In this document: positions 10,122 through 18,982 of the stretch, piece after piece
Position numbering within the stretch: the stretch's first letter is position 1
How the letters are laid out: each line of letters opens with the position of its first letter
Assembly: GCA_900758375.1 (NCBI GenBank)
Contig: CAAERJ010000036.1
Coordinates: 1 to 54,223 of the forward strand
Length of the DNA: 54,223 nt
Source of the DNA: an uncultured Collinsella sp.
GTDB taxonomy: Bacteria; Actinomycetota; Coriobacteriia; Coriobacteriales; Coriobacteriaceae
Reading direction: 5' to 3'
Notes under the pieces: generated by a model
Told to the model about the DNA's origin: nothing
Seen by the model: only the letters and a program-made list of their open reading frames with translations
Database searches by the model: none
Translations under genes and position numbers: made by a program

Positions 10122-11540
10122 ATGTCGAATGTCCCCACCATCACCCCGGGTCCCGACGATACCGGGCGCGTGCCGGAAGGCGCAACTGAAACTCTACCGC
10201 TCATCACAAGCGCCCCCACGGCGCAGCAAAACGACGGCGAGCAAGGTAAAGCCGGAATATCCGACGATGAGGCCTACGCAAAGCTCAAGTCCAAGCGCGC
10301 GGAGCGGCGCCGCAAAAAGCTCGTCCGCCGCGGCATCGCTGCCGGCATCGTGGGCGGCATTATCCTAATAGCCATTATTGTGAGCGTTGTCCTCAATTCG
10401 CAGCCGCAATCTGCAGGTGAACCTGTTACCGACATGGTCATGGAAGGCACCTTTACCACGACTGTCGAGGCAAAAGGACAGCTCAAGCCGATTTCTGCCT
10501 CAGTGGTCTCCCCTTCTGTTGACGGCACGGTAGCATCGATCAACGTGCAAGCCGGTCAGAGCGTCAACGAGGGCGACGTGCTCATGACCATTAAAAACGA
10601 TGAGCTCGATAACGCCGTTGCCGAGGCGCAGCGCGCGGTCGCGGCCGCCCAGGAAGACCTGAAAAACGCGCAGGCGGCGCTTGCCGCCGCACAGGCGGCA
10701 CCGACATCGGATGCCGATGGAGCGACCGCCTCGACGGATGCAACCGCCAACGCCAACGCCAGCGCCGTCACGAGCGCCCAGCGCAATCTCGCCTCGGCCC
10801 AGGCGACCCTGGACCAGGCAAACGCCAAGGCGGCCGAACGCACCGTAAAGGCCCCCAGCTCGGGTAGCATCGTCGAGCTCAACGCCAAAGTGGGCGCTAC
10901 GGTGACCGGAGGCATGGTCATGGGCGAAGGCGACACGAGCGGCGGCAAGCAGTGCATGCAGATCGCCGACCTCTCCAAGATGAAGGTGACGGTTCAGGTG
11001 GGCGAAAAGGACATCGCCAAGATCGCCGTGGGCCAGAGCGCCAACGTTACCTATCCCGCGTTTCCCGATATCGTGAGCCAGGGCACCGTCACGGCTATCG
11101 CGTCGGTGGCAAACTCCGACGCCGCCAACGGTGGCGGCGGCAGCGTGACCTTTAACGTCGACATCCTCATCGAGGCACCCGACAGCCGCCTTAAGCCCGG
11201 TATGACTGCCGAGGTCTCGGTGGTGACCGAGCAGCTTGACGACGTAGTCATGGTGCCCACCATGGCGCTCATGACCGAGGATGGCGAGCACTATTACGTC
11301 AATCTGGCCACCGATGACGAAGGCAAGGAGACGCGCCGCGTGAAGGTAACTGTCGTGACGCAAAACGACAACGAAGCTGTGGTCGGCAAGACGCAGGTCA
11401 AGCGCGACGAGCAAGGCAACGAAATCAACCCCGACGTGCCGGTTACCAAGCTGCGCGATGGCGACACCATCGTAATGGATACTGACGCGGGCATGACGGC
11501 AGACGGCGGCGACGGCATGCCTGCCGACGGGGGCATGTAA
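10122..11540 (+). CDS. Membrane-fusion (adaptor) subunit of a MacAB-like exporter
   Basis: A 472-residue HlyD/MacA-type adaptor that would link the ABC permease to the outside and guide substrate. After a charged cytosolic tail of about 65 residues comes one membrane helix (GIAAGIVGGIILIAIIVSVVL). A lipoyl/barrel-sandwich half-motif follows (VSPSVDGTVASINVQAGQSV), then an Ala-rich coiled coil interrupted by a TSDADGATASTDATA linker, the second lipoyl half (VKAPSSGSIVELNAKVG) and beta-barrel domains. AAGGAG precedes the ATG. The stop overlaps the ATPase start by one base (TAATG), so the two are translationally coupled. The substrate is unknown. Confidence 0.88.
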   Translation: MSNVPTITPGPDDTGRVPEGATETLPLITSAPTAQQNDGEQGKAGISDDEAYAKLKSKRAERRRKKLVRRGIAAGIVGGIILIAIIVSVVLNSQPQSAGEPVTDMVMEGTFTTTVEAKGQLKPISASVVSPSVDGTVASINVQAGQSVNEGDVLMTIKNDELDNAVAEAQRAVAAAQEDLKNAQAALAAAQAAPTSDADGATASTDATANANASAVTSAQRNLASAQATLDQANAKAAERTVKAPSSGSIVELNAKVGATVTGGMVMGEGDTSGGKQCMQIADLSKMKVTVQVGEKDIAKIAVGQSANVTYPAFPDIVSQGTVTAIASVANSDAANGGGGSVTFNVDILIEAPDSRLKPGMTAEVSVVTEQLDDVVMVPTMALMTEDGEHYYVNLATDDEGKETRRVKVTVVTQNDNEAVVGKTQVKRDEQGNEINPDVPVTKLRDGDTIVMDTDAGMTADGGDGMPADGGM

Positions 11541-12313
11541 TGCGTCCCGTCATCGACATCCGCAACGTGCACCGCATCTTTGAGAGCGAGGCCGGTTGCG
11601 CCCACATCCTGCACAACGTGAGCCTGGCGGTAGACCCCGGTGAGTTCGTCGCCATCACCGGCCCCTCGGGCTCGGGCAAGTCGACGCTCATGAACATCCT
11701 GGGTTGCTTGGACAAACCGACGGCGGGCGACTATTACCTGCAGGGCCTCAATGTCGCCGAACTCGACGATGATGAGCTCACCGAGGTGCGTGCGCTGAGC
11801 ATCGGCTTTGTCTTTCAGAGTTTCAACCTGCTGCCGCGTCTGTCGGTTATCGAAAACGTCATGCTGCCGCTGTCCTACACCAATGTGCCGCGCAACCAGC
11901 GCGAGATGCGCGCCGTGCACGCGCTGCAAGCCGTCACGCTACCGGTCGACCATTGGGACCACCGCATATCGGAACTCTCGGGTGGACAGATGCAGCGCGT
12001 CGCCATCGCGCGCGCCCTCGTCAACGATCCGCCCATCATCCTGGCCGACGAGCCCACGGGAAACCTGGACTCGGCAACCGGGGCGCTCGTCATGGAAACC
12101 TTCCACAAGCTCCAGGAGCGCGGCAAGACCATCGTACTCATCACGCACGACCCGGGCATTGCTGCCGAGGCCGACCGTGCCGTGACCATTCGCGACGGGC
12201 GAATCCATGACGGCGCATATATCGCGCATGCGCCGAATACGCTACGCGGCGCCATCAGCAACCTACCCGCGACTTGCACATCTTCCACGTGGCCGAAAGG
12301 AGCGAAGGCATGA
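11540..12313 (+). CDS. ABC transporter ATP-binding protein, MacB/LolD type
   Basis: Powers the exporter by ATP hydrolysis at the inner face of the membrane. The 257-residue chain has Walker A GPSGSGKST near residue 39, the ABC signature LSGGQMQRVAIARAL near residue 147 and Walker B ILADEPTGNLD near residue 170, with the H-loop in LITHD. It overlaps the permease gene by four bases (ATGA). The tail after residue 220 is longer than usual. It is the second gene of a three-gene operon. Confidence 0.93.
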   Translation: MRPVIDIRNVHRIFESEAGCAHILHNVSLAVDPGEFVAITGPSGSGKSTLMNILGCLDKPTAGDYYLQGLNVAELDDDELTEVRALSIGFVFQSFNLLPRLSVIENVMLPLSYTNVPRNQREMRAVHALQAVTLPVDHWDHRISELSGGQMQRVAIARALVNDPPIILADEPTGNLDSATGALVMETFHKLQERGKTIVLITHDPGIAAEADRAVTIRDGRIHDGAYIAHAPNTLRGAISNLPATCTSSTWPKGAKA

Positions 12314-13524
12314 GCACCCGAGATCTTATCCAAGAAGCCCTGCACTCGCTCGAGGCCAACAAGGGTCGCAGCCTGCTCACCATCCTAGGCATCGTCATTG
12401 GCATCGCCTCGGTCATAGCCATGACCTCGCTCATCGGCGGCATCCAAAACAGCCTGGTCAACAGCTTGGGCCTCAACGCGGCCCGCATGGTGCAGATCTA
12501 CTCGTCCCAAGAGCTCACCGATTCGGACGTCGAGAAGCTGCGCAAGATAGTGCCGCAAATTGAGCAGATCGGCATCGTCGACAGCGCCTATTCCGAGTAC
12601 AAAGTTGGAGATAAAAGCTATACCGTCATGGCACAGGGCGTCGATAGTGACATGCTCGATGCCGTGGGCGCCAGCAAGATCGTTGCCGGTCGCACCTATA
12701 ACGACATCGAGTCCAAATCCGGCGCTCGGGTGGCGCTCATCGGCCGCGGCGGCGCCGAGCAGCTGTACGGCAACGAGCAGGACGCGATCGGCAAGACCAT
12801 CAAGGTCTCGAGCGGAGACGTGCAGATCATTGGCGTTATCGACGGCGGCAACGACTCCATGGGCTCGCTGAGCCTGTACATGCCCCGAGCAACGATCGCC
12901 GAGCTCTACGGCGAAGACAATCCATCGTTTCCCAGTGTGACGGCACTCGCCGCCGAGGGCACCGATATGGACGAGCTCTGCAAGACGATCGAGTCCAAGG
13001 TGCGCAGCATGAAGGGCATCTCGGAGGACGACGAGTACGACAGCGTGTCGGCAAGCTCCATGAAGAGCGCTATCGATGCCCTCAACTCCTTTATGAGCGC
13101 CTTCTCGCTCATCATGGGCGCCGTTGCTGGCATCTCACTTTTAGTCGGCGGTATCGGCATCATGAATATGATGCTCACCAACGTGACCGAGCGGATCCGC
13201 GAGATTGGCATTCGCCGCGCTCTGGGCGCAAGCCGACGCGATATCACGGCCCAGTTTTTGGCCGAGTCCTCGGCGCTGTGCATCACCGGCGGCATTTTAG
13301 GTGTCGTGATTGGCTATCTGCTGGCCTGGGGGCTCACGTTCTTTGCCGCCAACTCGAGCATTATGAGCGAGTTTGGGGCCACTGGGACGATTACGCCGAG
13401 CTTCTCCATTACGACCGTGCTGCTCGCGTTTGCCGTATCGGTCGGCATCGGCGTGGTCTTTGGCTTCTACCCCGCCCGCCGCGCCGCGAAACTCGACCCC
13501 GTGGAGTGCCTGCGCTACCAGTAG
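12310..13524 (+). CDS. ABC transporter permease, MacB/FtsX type
   Basis: The membrane subunit of the exporter. The 404-residue protein has a first helix near residue 22-45 (LLTILGIVIGIASVIAM), a large extracellular MacB-type domain to about residue 265, then three helices ending in the FtsX domain (GGIGIMNMMLTNVTERIREIGIRRALGA, and a C-terminal FYPARRAAKLDP). These are hallmarks of MacB-like permeases. AAAGGAG precedes the ATG. Such systems in Gram-positives often export peptides or antibiotics, but nothing here identifies the cargo. The nearby TetR gene is a candidate regulator. Confidence 0.92.
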   Translation: MSTRDLIQEALHSLEANKGRSLLTILGIVIGIASVIAMTSLIGGIQNSLVNSLGLNAARMVQIYSSQELTDSDVEKLRKIVPQIEQIGIVDSAYSEYKVGDKSYTVMAQGVDSDMLDAVGASKIVAGRTYNDIESKSGARVALIGRGGAEQLYGNEQDAIGKTIKVSSGDVQIIGVIDGGNDSMGSLSLYMPRATIAELYGEDNPSFPSVTALAAEGTDMDELCKTIESKVRSMKGISEDDEYDSVSASSMKSAIDALNSFMSAFSLIMGAVAGISLLVGGIGIMNMMLTNVTERIREIGIRRALGASRRDITAQFLAESSALCITGGILGVVIGYLLAWGLTFFAANSSIMSEFGATGTITPSFSITTVLLAFAVSVGIGVVFGFYPARRAAKLDPVECLRYQ

Positions 13525-13537
13525 AACCTCAACCCTA

Positions 13538-13604
13538 AGTTGCGGTGAAATAGGGACTGTTTAGGCCGCTAGAAGACCAATTCAGTCCTTATTTCACCGC
13601 AACT
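13538..13604. repeat. GGTGAAATAGGGACTG inverted repeat, copy 1
   Basis: Arms of 22 bp with one mismatch surround a 23-base loop. It lies 14 bp after the permease stop codon, between convergent permease and TetR genes. The arms are nearly identical to those at 22341-22409, while the loops differ, which marks a dispersed repeat. Confidence 0.88.
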
Positions 13605-13626
13605 CAGGGAGGATAAGGCGCTAGTG

Positions 13627-14238
13627 CTATTCGTAACGAGATTCCAGGCTGGATAGGCCGTTGAGAGTTAGGTCGTTGGCGACCGCCGAGACGCGCTCGA
13701 TGGGAACCGAACCGTCCGACAACGCCCACGTGCGATAGATGCCGATAATGCCGGACAGCAAAAACGCCAGGTAGTAATCGAACATCTCATCCTTTAGGCC
13801 CACGGGCAGCAGATCGCGCTCAGCGATCTCGCGCTCGAGCGGCACGCGCAGGCGAGCCATAAAGTCATCGAGCGGAATGTTTTCAATCAACTGGCGATTG
13901 AGCACCAGGTTGTTGCACAGTGCCTCGTTAACGGTCTTGAAAAAGGACGCGGCAGCGCCAAGTGCGCGCTCGTTGGTGTCGCCACCCATGGAGGAAAGCG
14001 TCTTCTCGACCGAATCCACAATCATCTCTACCACATCGACGGCAATGGCATTGAGCAAGCCATCGACCGTGCCAAAGTGCACATAGAAGGTCTTGCGGTC
14101 CACATTTGCCTCGCGCGCGATGGCGCTCACCGTAATATCGGCCAGGGGCTTTTCCATGAGCAGTCGCTCAAACGCCGAAAGAATCGCATTGCGGCTTCGG
14201 ACGATACGACGGTCAAGGCGCGGTTTGGTGGTAGCCAT
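13627..14238 (-). CDS. TetR-family transcriptional regulator
   Basis: A 203-residue repressor-type protein. Residues 10-60 form the TetR helix-turn-helix (ILSAFERLL, then ITVSAIAREANVDRKTFYVHFGTVDGLL); the rest is an all-helical ligand-binding domain with no recognised ligand. It ends close to the export operon, which is convergent with it. An inverted repeat just upstream (14264-14290) is a candidate operator, suggesting self-repression. Control of the MacAB-like operon is plausible from position only. Confidence 0.88.
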   Translation of the reverse strand: MATTKPRLDRRIVRSRNAILSAFERLLMEKPLADITVSAIAREANVDRKTFYVHFGTVDGLLNAIAVDVVEMIVDSVEKTLSSMGGDTNERALGAAASFFKTVNEALCNNLVLNRQLIENIPLDDFMARLRVPLEREIAERDLLPVGLKDEMFDYYLAFLLSGIIGIYRTWALSDGSVPIERVSAVANDLTLNGLSSLESRYE

Positions 14239-14263
14239 AGACGTGACCCCTTCATGTCAACTG

Positions 14264-14290
14264 CCCACCTGTAAGTCCTCTACATGTGGG
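14264..14290. promoter_or_regulatory. Possible TetR operator
   Basis: CCCACCTGTA and TACATGTGGG are inverted with one mismatch and separated by seven bases, 26 bp upstream of the TetR start codon. Size and place suit a TetR-family operator. No second copy was found near the export operon promoter. Confidence 0.45.
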
Positions 14291-14374
14291 AGATAATCAA
14301 CGTAAGAGGATTATCCTACATCTATCATCGCAATGACGAGCGTCATCAAGAACGCACGACTCGCCCACTGAGCC

Positions 14375-15667
14375 CTAGGACCTCTTCTTTTTATTGAGCG
14401 CCGACGGGGAAACGCGAATACCGTCGCCAGTCTGACGAACATAGGTCTTGCGGGCTGGCTTAGAGGCCACAGCAGCCTTTTGAGCACGCTGATTGGGGTC
14501 CACGGTAACCTGGCACGCAGGATGCGCCTTAACGGGCGTAGAGGGCGTCTGAGGCGCACGCCCGAACTTTCGCATCACACGGTCCCAGCGTGCATGGATA
14601 CTCTCGTTATGAGCGCTCTTAAGGCCCAGCAGCGGGGCGGCCAAAATCGTCGGCGCGATAAAGGTGATCAGACGCCACAGCAGATAGCCGGCAGTCGATG
14701 CCGTGCCAAAAAAGTGACCCAAAAACAGTGCGAAGCCACCCTCGGCGCCGCCGGTGCCGCCGGGCAGCGGAACGGCGGAGCTCAGCAGCTGGACAAAGGC
14801 GCTCGCGGCCATGACAGAGAAAAAGTCGACTTCGTGGTGGCCAAAGGAGAGCATCAAAAAGTACGGAACCAGGTAGAAAAACGCAAGCTGCAGCATGGTG
14901 ATGACAACTGTGAGCAGCATGGAAGAAAAATGGCCGGCAGAGAGTTTGAATTTCTCGGAGAACGAGTAGATCTCGCCATCGACAAAGGTGCGCCAGCCCT
15001 CGATCTTCGTAGCAGAGACGCCCATTCGCTCGAGCCAATTGATGATGCAATGGGCGACGCGCGTGACGGTCTTGGGCATCAACGCCACGGCAAAGATGCC
15101 GAGCAGGATACAGCAATGGCCGCCAAAACTAAAGACGCACAGCAGTGTCATGTCGCCATACCGCTCGGCGAAAAACGGCATACGGGCGAGCAGTAGAATG
15201 GCGCCCCATGCCACCAGGCCAAACTGGTACACGATAAAGCGCGTGAACTGCGTGGCACCTGCCTCGCCAACGTTTTGGCCGGCTTTGGTCAAGCGGTAAA
15301 TCTGGGCAGGCGTAGAGCCCATCATCATGGGCGTCAGGTTGCCAAAGAAGATACCGCTCGCCTCGACCGAAATGAGGTCGCGGATGCCGACGGGCGATTC
15401 GGGGTCGAGCCAAACGGCGATCGCGTACGCCACGATGCCAAAAACGAGATACAGAAACATACAAAAGCATGCAGCAAAGAGCCAGGGCATCTGAACGCTG
15501 GACATAGCGGCCCAAAACTGCCCCATCTGTCCGGTCACGACCAAATAGATGATATAGCCGATCAGCACAACTCCGATAAAGATAGCGCCGCGACGCGCGC
15601 TCTTGTTGTCATCGCCGCCAGAAACCTCGACCTGGGGCTTTGGGCTATGCTGAGAGGACTCCGTCAT
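14375..15667 (-). CDS. Flippase-like membrane protein (LPG synthase TM region / UPF0104 family)
   Basis: A 430-residue multi-pass membrane protein. After about 35 polar residues it has roughly eight hydrophobic segments, with the family-type regions SVEASGIFFGNLTPMMMGSTPAQIYRL and SSAVPLPGGTGGAEGGFALFL. These match the membrane part of lysyl-phosphatidylglycerol synthase (MprF) and AglD-like proteins. There is no cytosolic aminoacyl-transferase domain, so it is not a full MprF. It may move a lipid or glycolipid across the membrane. The C-tail of about 80 residues is very basic and ends KKKRS. AAGGAG precedes the ATG at 15667. Confidence 0.82.
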   Translation of the reverse strand: MTESSQHSPKPQVEVSGGDDNKSARRGAIFIGVVLIGYIIYLVVTGQMGQFWAAMSSVQMPWLFAACFCMFLYLVFGIVAYAIAVWLDPESPVGIRDLISVEASGIFFGNLTPMMMGSTPAQIYRLTKAGQNVGEAGATQFTRFIVYQFGLVAWGAILLLARMPFFAERYGDMTLLCVFSFGGHCCILLGIFAVALMPKTVTRVAHCIINWLERMGVSATKIEGWRTFVDGEIYSFSEKFKLSAGHFSSMLLTVVITMLQLAFFYLVPYFLMLSFGHHEVDFFSVMAASAFVQLLSSAVPLPGGTGGAEGGFALFLGHFFGTASTAGYLLWRLITFIAPTILAAPLLGLKSAHNESIHARWDRVMRKFGRAPQTPSTPVKAHPACQVTVDPNQRAQKAAVASKPARKTYVRQTGDGIRVSPSALNKKKRS

Positions 15668-15776
15668 GAGGCTCCTTCTGACCGTCAAAGTATCTGAGCT
15701 ATTGTACCCGTATGGGAGATGAGCAAAACGTAAAGCTATGAGGCAAATGGGATTAACAGACCAGACCACTTGCAAT

Positions 15777-15807
15777 AAAAAACCCGGTCTTCTTACGAAA
15801 GACCGGG
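15777..15807 (-). terminator. Terminator after the tRNA-Glu pair
   Basis: On the minus strand CCCGGTCTT and AAGACCGGG form a 9-bp stem with a seven-base loop, followed by TTTTTT. It starts about 12 bp past the CCA end of the second tRNA. Confidence 0.92.
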
Positions 15808-15818
15808 TATCTAAAACA

Positions 15819-15895
15819 TGGTAGCCCGTACCAGATTCGAACTGGTGATCTCCGCCTTGAGAGGGCGGCGTCCTAAACCGCTAGACGAACGGGCC
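15819..15895 (-). tRNA. tRNA-Glu (anticodon CUC), second copy in transcript
   Basis: The 77-nt gene folds as a cloverleaf. The anticodon arm CCGCC-CTCTCAA-GGCGG gives anticodon CUC (codon GAG), and the T-loop is TTCGAAT. CCA is encoded. The acceptor stem opens with a G1-U72 wobble. It is identical to the copy 22 bp upstream. Confidence 0.95.
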
Positions 15896-15917
15896 ATAAG
15901 CCTCAGCAGAAAAGAAT

Positions 15918-15994
15918 TGGTAGCCCGTACCAGATTCGAACTGGTGATCTCCGCCTTGAGAGGGCGGCGTCCTAAACCGCTAGACGAACGGGCC
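15918..15994 (-). tRNA. tRNA-Glu (anticodon CUC), first copy in transcript
   Basis: Same 77-nt sequence as the neighbouring copy: anticodon CUC, T-loop TTCGAAT, encoded CCA. A good promoter lies upstream at 16029-16057, so both copies are probably made as one precursor ending at the 15777 terminator. Confidence 0.95.
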
Positions 15995-16028
15995 ACATGA
16001 CATCTGCACTGCCGTGCTGCGAGGAAAT

Positions 16029-16057
16029 ATATTACGGGACAAAAAACGCGAGTGCAA
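16029..16057 (-). promoter_or_regulatory. Promoter of the tRNA-Glu pair
   Basis: On the minus strand TTGCAC (16057-16052) and TAATAT (16034-16029) are separated by 17 bp, a near-consensus sigma-70-type promoter about 35 bp upstream of the first tRNA. Confidence 0.7.
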
Positions 16058-16118
16058 GAAGAAATTCCAAATTGCCCAAATTTTTGTCGGGAGGTTATGG
16101 AAAGCGCAGGTCAGACGG

Positions 16119-16225
16119 GCAGTTAATTTGGGACGGGGCTTTTTAGCTACATCTGTCAAAATCACTAGCGGTTCGTCCGATTCCCAGCAAGGGTAGCTAA
16201 AAAAGCCCCGTCCCAAATTAACTGC
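16119..16225. repeat. Long inverted repeat with GGGAC core next to cca
   Basis: Arms of about 32 bp pair with only a one-base bulge. Each holds AATTTGGGACGGGGC or its complement, and they surround a 42-base loop. It begins 9 bp after the cca stop codon. Read in the cca direction the first arm ends in a T-rich run, so it may act as a terminator. Confidence 0.87.
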
Positions 16226-16234
16226 CAAAATAGT

Positions 16235-17629
16235 CTAACCCAGGTGCAGATGGGCCAGAAGGGCTTCGCGCTCGTTGGGAACATTGTCCTCGATCACAGC
16301 GTCGAGGGCGGCGTTGAGCAGCTGCCCCAACTCCGGCCCGGGCTTGACGCCGGCACGAATCAGGTCACCGCCGTTGATGGCAAGCATCTTCAGCGTATAG
16401 GGCTCCCCCGCCTCAAGCAGGTCGTGGGCGAGCGAACGCATCTCCTCGATCGTCTCGACGTAATAGAAGCACGACGGCGCCTTGCCCAGCGTATCGGCAC
16501 GTTTAAGGTCCATGAGCTCGTCAATCAGGCGCGGCGTGTCGACGCCCTCGCCCGAAAGCGCGCGCATCATATTGAGCAGGCAGGATCGCTCGGGACGCAG
16601 CGGCTTGTCATGGTACTTGATTAGCAGGCACACGTCGCGAATCAAATCGTGCGAAAGCGCCAGACGATCCATAATGGCGCGCGCCTTCTTGGCGCCAAGC
16701 TCGGGATGACCGTAGAAATGGCCGCTGCCCGCATGGTCGACCGTAAAGCAATCAGGCTTGGAGACGTCGTGCAAAAACGCTGCCCACATTAAGCTCGGCG
16801 AAGGCTCCACGCCATCACACAGTGCCAACTCCCCCGCTACCGTCAACACGCGAGCGATATGCTCGTAGACATTAAAGGCATGATAGACGCTGCACTGGTC
16901 AAAGCCCCTTCCCGCAGCAAGCTCGGGCACGCCGGCGCAAATAAGCTCGGGGTAGCGCAGCATCGCGTCTCCCCCATGACCGGTCGAAAGAATGCCTTCG
17001 AGCTCAATGCCCACGCGCTCGCGAGCCACGGCATCGAGCAGCGGCGAGCACTCGGCAAGCGCCTGTTTGGTCTTAGGCTCGATCATAAAATCCAGACGGC
17101 AGGCAAAACGCACCGCGCGCAGCATGCGAAGCGCGTCCTCGTTAAAGCGACGCTTGGGATCTCCGACGGCACGGATAAGTTTACGCTCAAGGTCGCCTTG
17201 GCCATCGTAGCGGTCGACAAGACCACGATCGGGATGCCAAGCCATGGCATTAACGGTAAAGTCACGGCGCGCCAGATCGTCCTCAAGCGAAGCCGCACGC
17301 TCCACACTCTGGGGATGGCGGCCATCGGTGTAAAAACCGTCCAAGCGATACGTCGTGACCTCAATGCGCTCGCCATCGCAAATGGCCGTGATGCCGCCAA
17401 ATTTAATGCCCGACTCAACCACAGCAATGTCAGCCGACTCGAGCGCCGCCTTGGACTCCTGCCACAAGCCGCTGCAGCACATATCAACATCGTGGCTGGG
17501 GCGCCCCATCAGGGCATCACGCACCCAACCGCCAACATACCAAGCCTCAAGACCGGCTGCCTCGAGCGCACGCAGGACACGGATGGAGGCATCGGTCGGC
17601 TGCGTACCGTTGAGCGAAACATTGCACAT
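16235..17629 (-). CDS. cca: CCA-adding tRNA nucleotidyltransferase
   Basis: Adds or repairs the 3' CCA end of tRNAs. The 464-residue protein has the class II nucleotidyltransferase signature YVGGWVRDALMGRPSHDVDMC near residue 32 (GG plus catalytic DxD), the RRDFTVNAMAW motif near residue 107, and an HD domain near residue 258 (AAFLHDVSKPD). AGGAGG lies eight bases before the ATG at 17629, which decides the start over one eight codons upstream. The tRNA genes next door already encode CCA, so there it would act in repair. Confidence 0.93.
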   Translation of the reverse strand: MCNVSLNGTQPTDASIRVLRALEAAGLEAWYVGGWVRDALMGRPSHDVDMCCSGLWQESKAALESADIAVVESGIKFGGITAICDGERIEVTTYRLDGFYTDGRHPQSVERAASLEDDLARRDFTVNAMAWHPDRGLVDRYDGQGDLERKLIRAVGDPKRRFNEDALRMLRAVRFACRLDFMIEPKTKQALAECSPLLDAVARERVGIELEGILSTGHGGDAMLRYPELICAGVPELAAGRGFDQCSVYHAFNVYEHIARVLTVAGELALCDGVEPSPSLMWAAFLHDVSKPDCFTVDHAGSGHFYGHPELGAKKARAIMDRLALSHDLIRDVCLLIKYHDKPLRPERSCLLNMMRALSGEGVDTPRLIDELMDLKRADTLGKAPSCFYYVETIEEMRSLAHDLLEAGEPYTLKMLAINGGDLIRAGVKPGPELGQLLNAALDAVIEDNVPNEREALLAHLHLG

Positions 17630-17765
17630 AGCTATGGCCTCCTGCGCCTGCAAACGTTAATCGATGGTTCTCAAGAAGTCTAACAAGAAACGAGCATGCG
17701 CGCACATGCAATCGTATCGTCGATTCGAATGAACGGGACAGCAGACGCCACATACGGCCAGAATG

Positions 17766-17799
17766 CAAAAACACCCGCTTTGGGAATCCAAAGCGGGTG
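17766..17799 (-). terminator. Terminator after the first PfkB gene
   Basis: On the minus strand CACCCGCTTTGG pairs with CCAAAGCGGGTG across a short loop and is followed by TTTTTG. It lies about 25 bp after the stop at 17824. Confidence 0.92.
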
Positions 17800-17823
17800 C
17801 TCGGCAACGATATATCGATGCAG

Positions 17824-18756
17824 CTAGCAGACCTGACGAACCTCGATGTGCTTCTTATATTCGTCCACCTTGGCAAAATCGCCCAGACCGGGGCACTCGA
17901 CCACGTTGGCGCCCGTAGCCATCGAGAGGCGCAGGGCGTCCTCCACGCGCTCGGGAGCGTCGTGCCACACGGACAGGAAGGCGGCAAGCGAGGAGTCGCC
18001 CGCGCAGACCGTCGACAGCAGCTTGACCTCAAAGGTACGGTTGGCAAACCAGATGTGCTCGCCGTTGGAGAAGTACGCGCCGTCGCCACCAAGGGTCAGC
18101 AGCACGTTCTTGGCGCCCTTGGCATGCAGCTCGGCCATCGCGCCCTTGACGGACTCGTCGTCGCCACCGCTCACCTTAATGCCAAAGATGTCAAGCAGCT
18201 CGTCGTCGTTGGGCTTAATGAGCAGCGGCTCCATGGCAATGAGGTTGGCCAGCTGATGGCTCGAGATATCGAGCACGAACTCGGCACCCTTTGCCTTAAC
18301 ACGGCGCAGGACCTCGGCCAGAAAACCCTCAGAAGTGTTGGGGGGCAGCGAGCCGCTAATGACCAGGCAGTTCATGTCCTCGAGCGAATCGATGAGCTCA
18401 AACATCTCCTGCTCGTTGGCTGCATTGATGGCGGCACCTGCGTTGACCATGTTGTACTCGGTATCGGGGCCGGCGTTGAGGAAAACGTTGACGCGCGTGA
18501 TGCCGTCGGTCCACACGGGCTTGACGGGCACGCCCAGGGCCTCGGCGCCCTTGACGATAAACTCGCCCGAGAAACCGGCAAAAAAGCCCAGGATCGTGGT
18601 GTCGACGCCGTAGTGATCGAGGGTGAACGAGACGTTGAGACCCTTGCCGTTGGGCGTATAGACCGCGTTGCGCGTGCGGGTGACGGTGTTGGCGGAAAGA
18701 CCGTCGCAGGCAATGTTGTAGTCAATGGCGGGATTTGCAGTGAGCGTATAAATCAT
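17824..18756 (-). CDS. 1-phosphofructokinase-family sugar kinase (PfkB), paralogue 1
   Basis: Probably phosphorylates a sugar phosphate brought in by the PTS, such as fructose 1-phosphate to the 1,6-bisphosphate. The 310-residue protein starts with the FruK/LacC-type ANPAIDYNI, has NGKGLNVSFTLDHYGVDTTILGFFAGFSGEFI near residue 38, and VCAGDSSLAAF near residue 250. The last is the catalytic GAGD motif with Cys for the first Gly; the Asp remains. Its neighbour at 18983 is a full-length paralogue. A terminator lies between them, so this gene may have its own promoter. Substrate is inferred from context. Confidence 0.85.
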   Translation of the reverse strand: MIYTLTANPAIDYNIACDGLSANTVTRTRNAVYTPNGKGLNVSFTLDHYGVDTTILGFFAGFSGEFIVKGAEALGVPVKPVWTDGITRVNVFLNAGPDTEYNMVNAGAAINAANEQEMFELIDSLEDMNCLVISGSLPPNTSEGFLAEVLRRVKAKGAEFVLDISSHQLANLIAMEPLLIKPNDDELLDIFGIKVSGGDDESVKGAMAELHAKGAKNVLLTLGGDGAYFSNGEHIWFANRTFEVKLLSTVCAGDSSLAAFLSVWHDAPERVEDALRLSMATGANVVECPGLGDFAKVDEYKKHIEVRQVC

Positions 18757-18921
18757 GTAAGTTCCTTTCACAAGGCAACGTGTTAATGAAAGTATATTCC
18801 ACGCCACGTGAAAAGGCTATAGCAACTCGGCGAACGGTGTAGAACGCGTGCAGGGCGGCAGAAAAGCGGCAAAGCGCGGCAAAAAATCAGGGGGCTTGCC
18901 CTGACGCTCTTTTGCAATTAA

Positions 18922-18956
18922 CAAAAATGGCACCACGGCCAAAGCCGAGGCGCCAT
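18922..18956 (-). terminator. Terminator between the two PfkB genes
   Basis: On the minus strand ATGGCGCC pairs with GGTGCCAT (one G-U pair) around a 13-base loop, followed by TTTTTGTT. It lies 26 bp after the stop at 18983. Confidence 0.75.
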
Positions 18957-18982
18957 AGAACCACGAATATGTCGTGTTTCGC

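Noticed and set aside
15811..16000. Repeated peptide frames over the tRNA-Glu pair
   Set aside because: The repetition is explained by the two identical tRNA genes.
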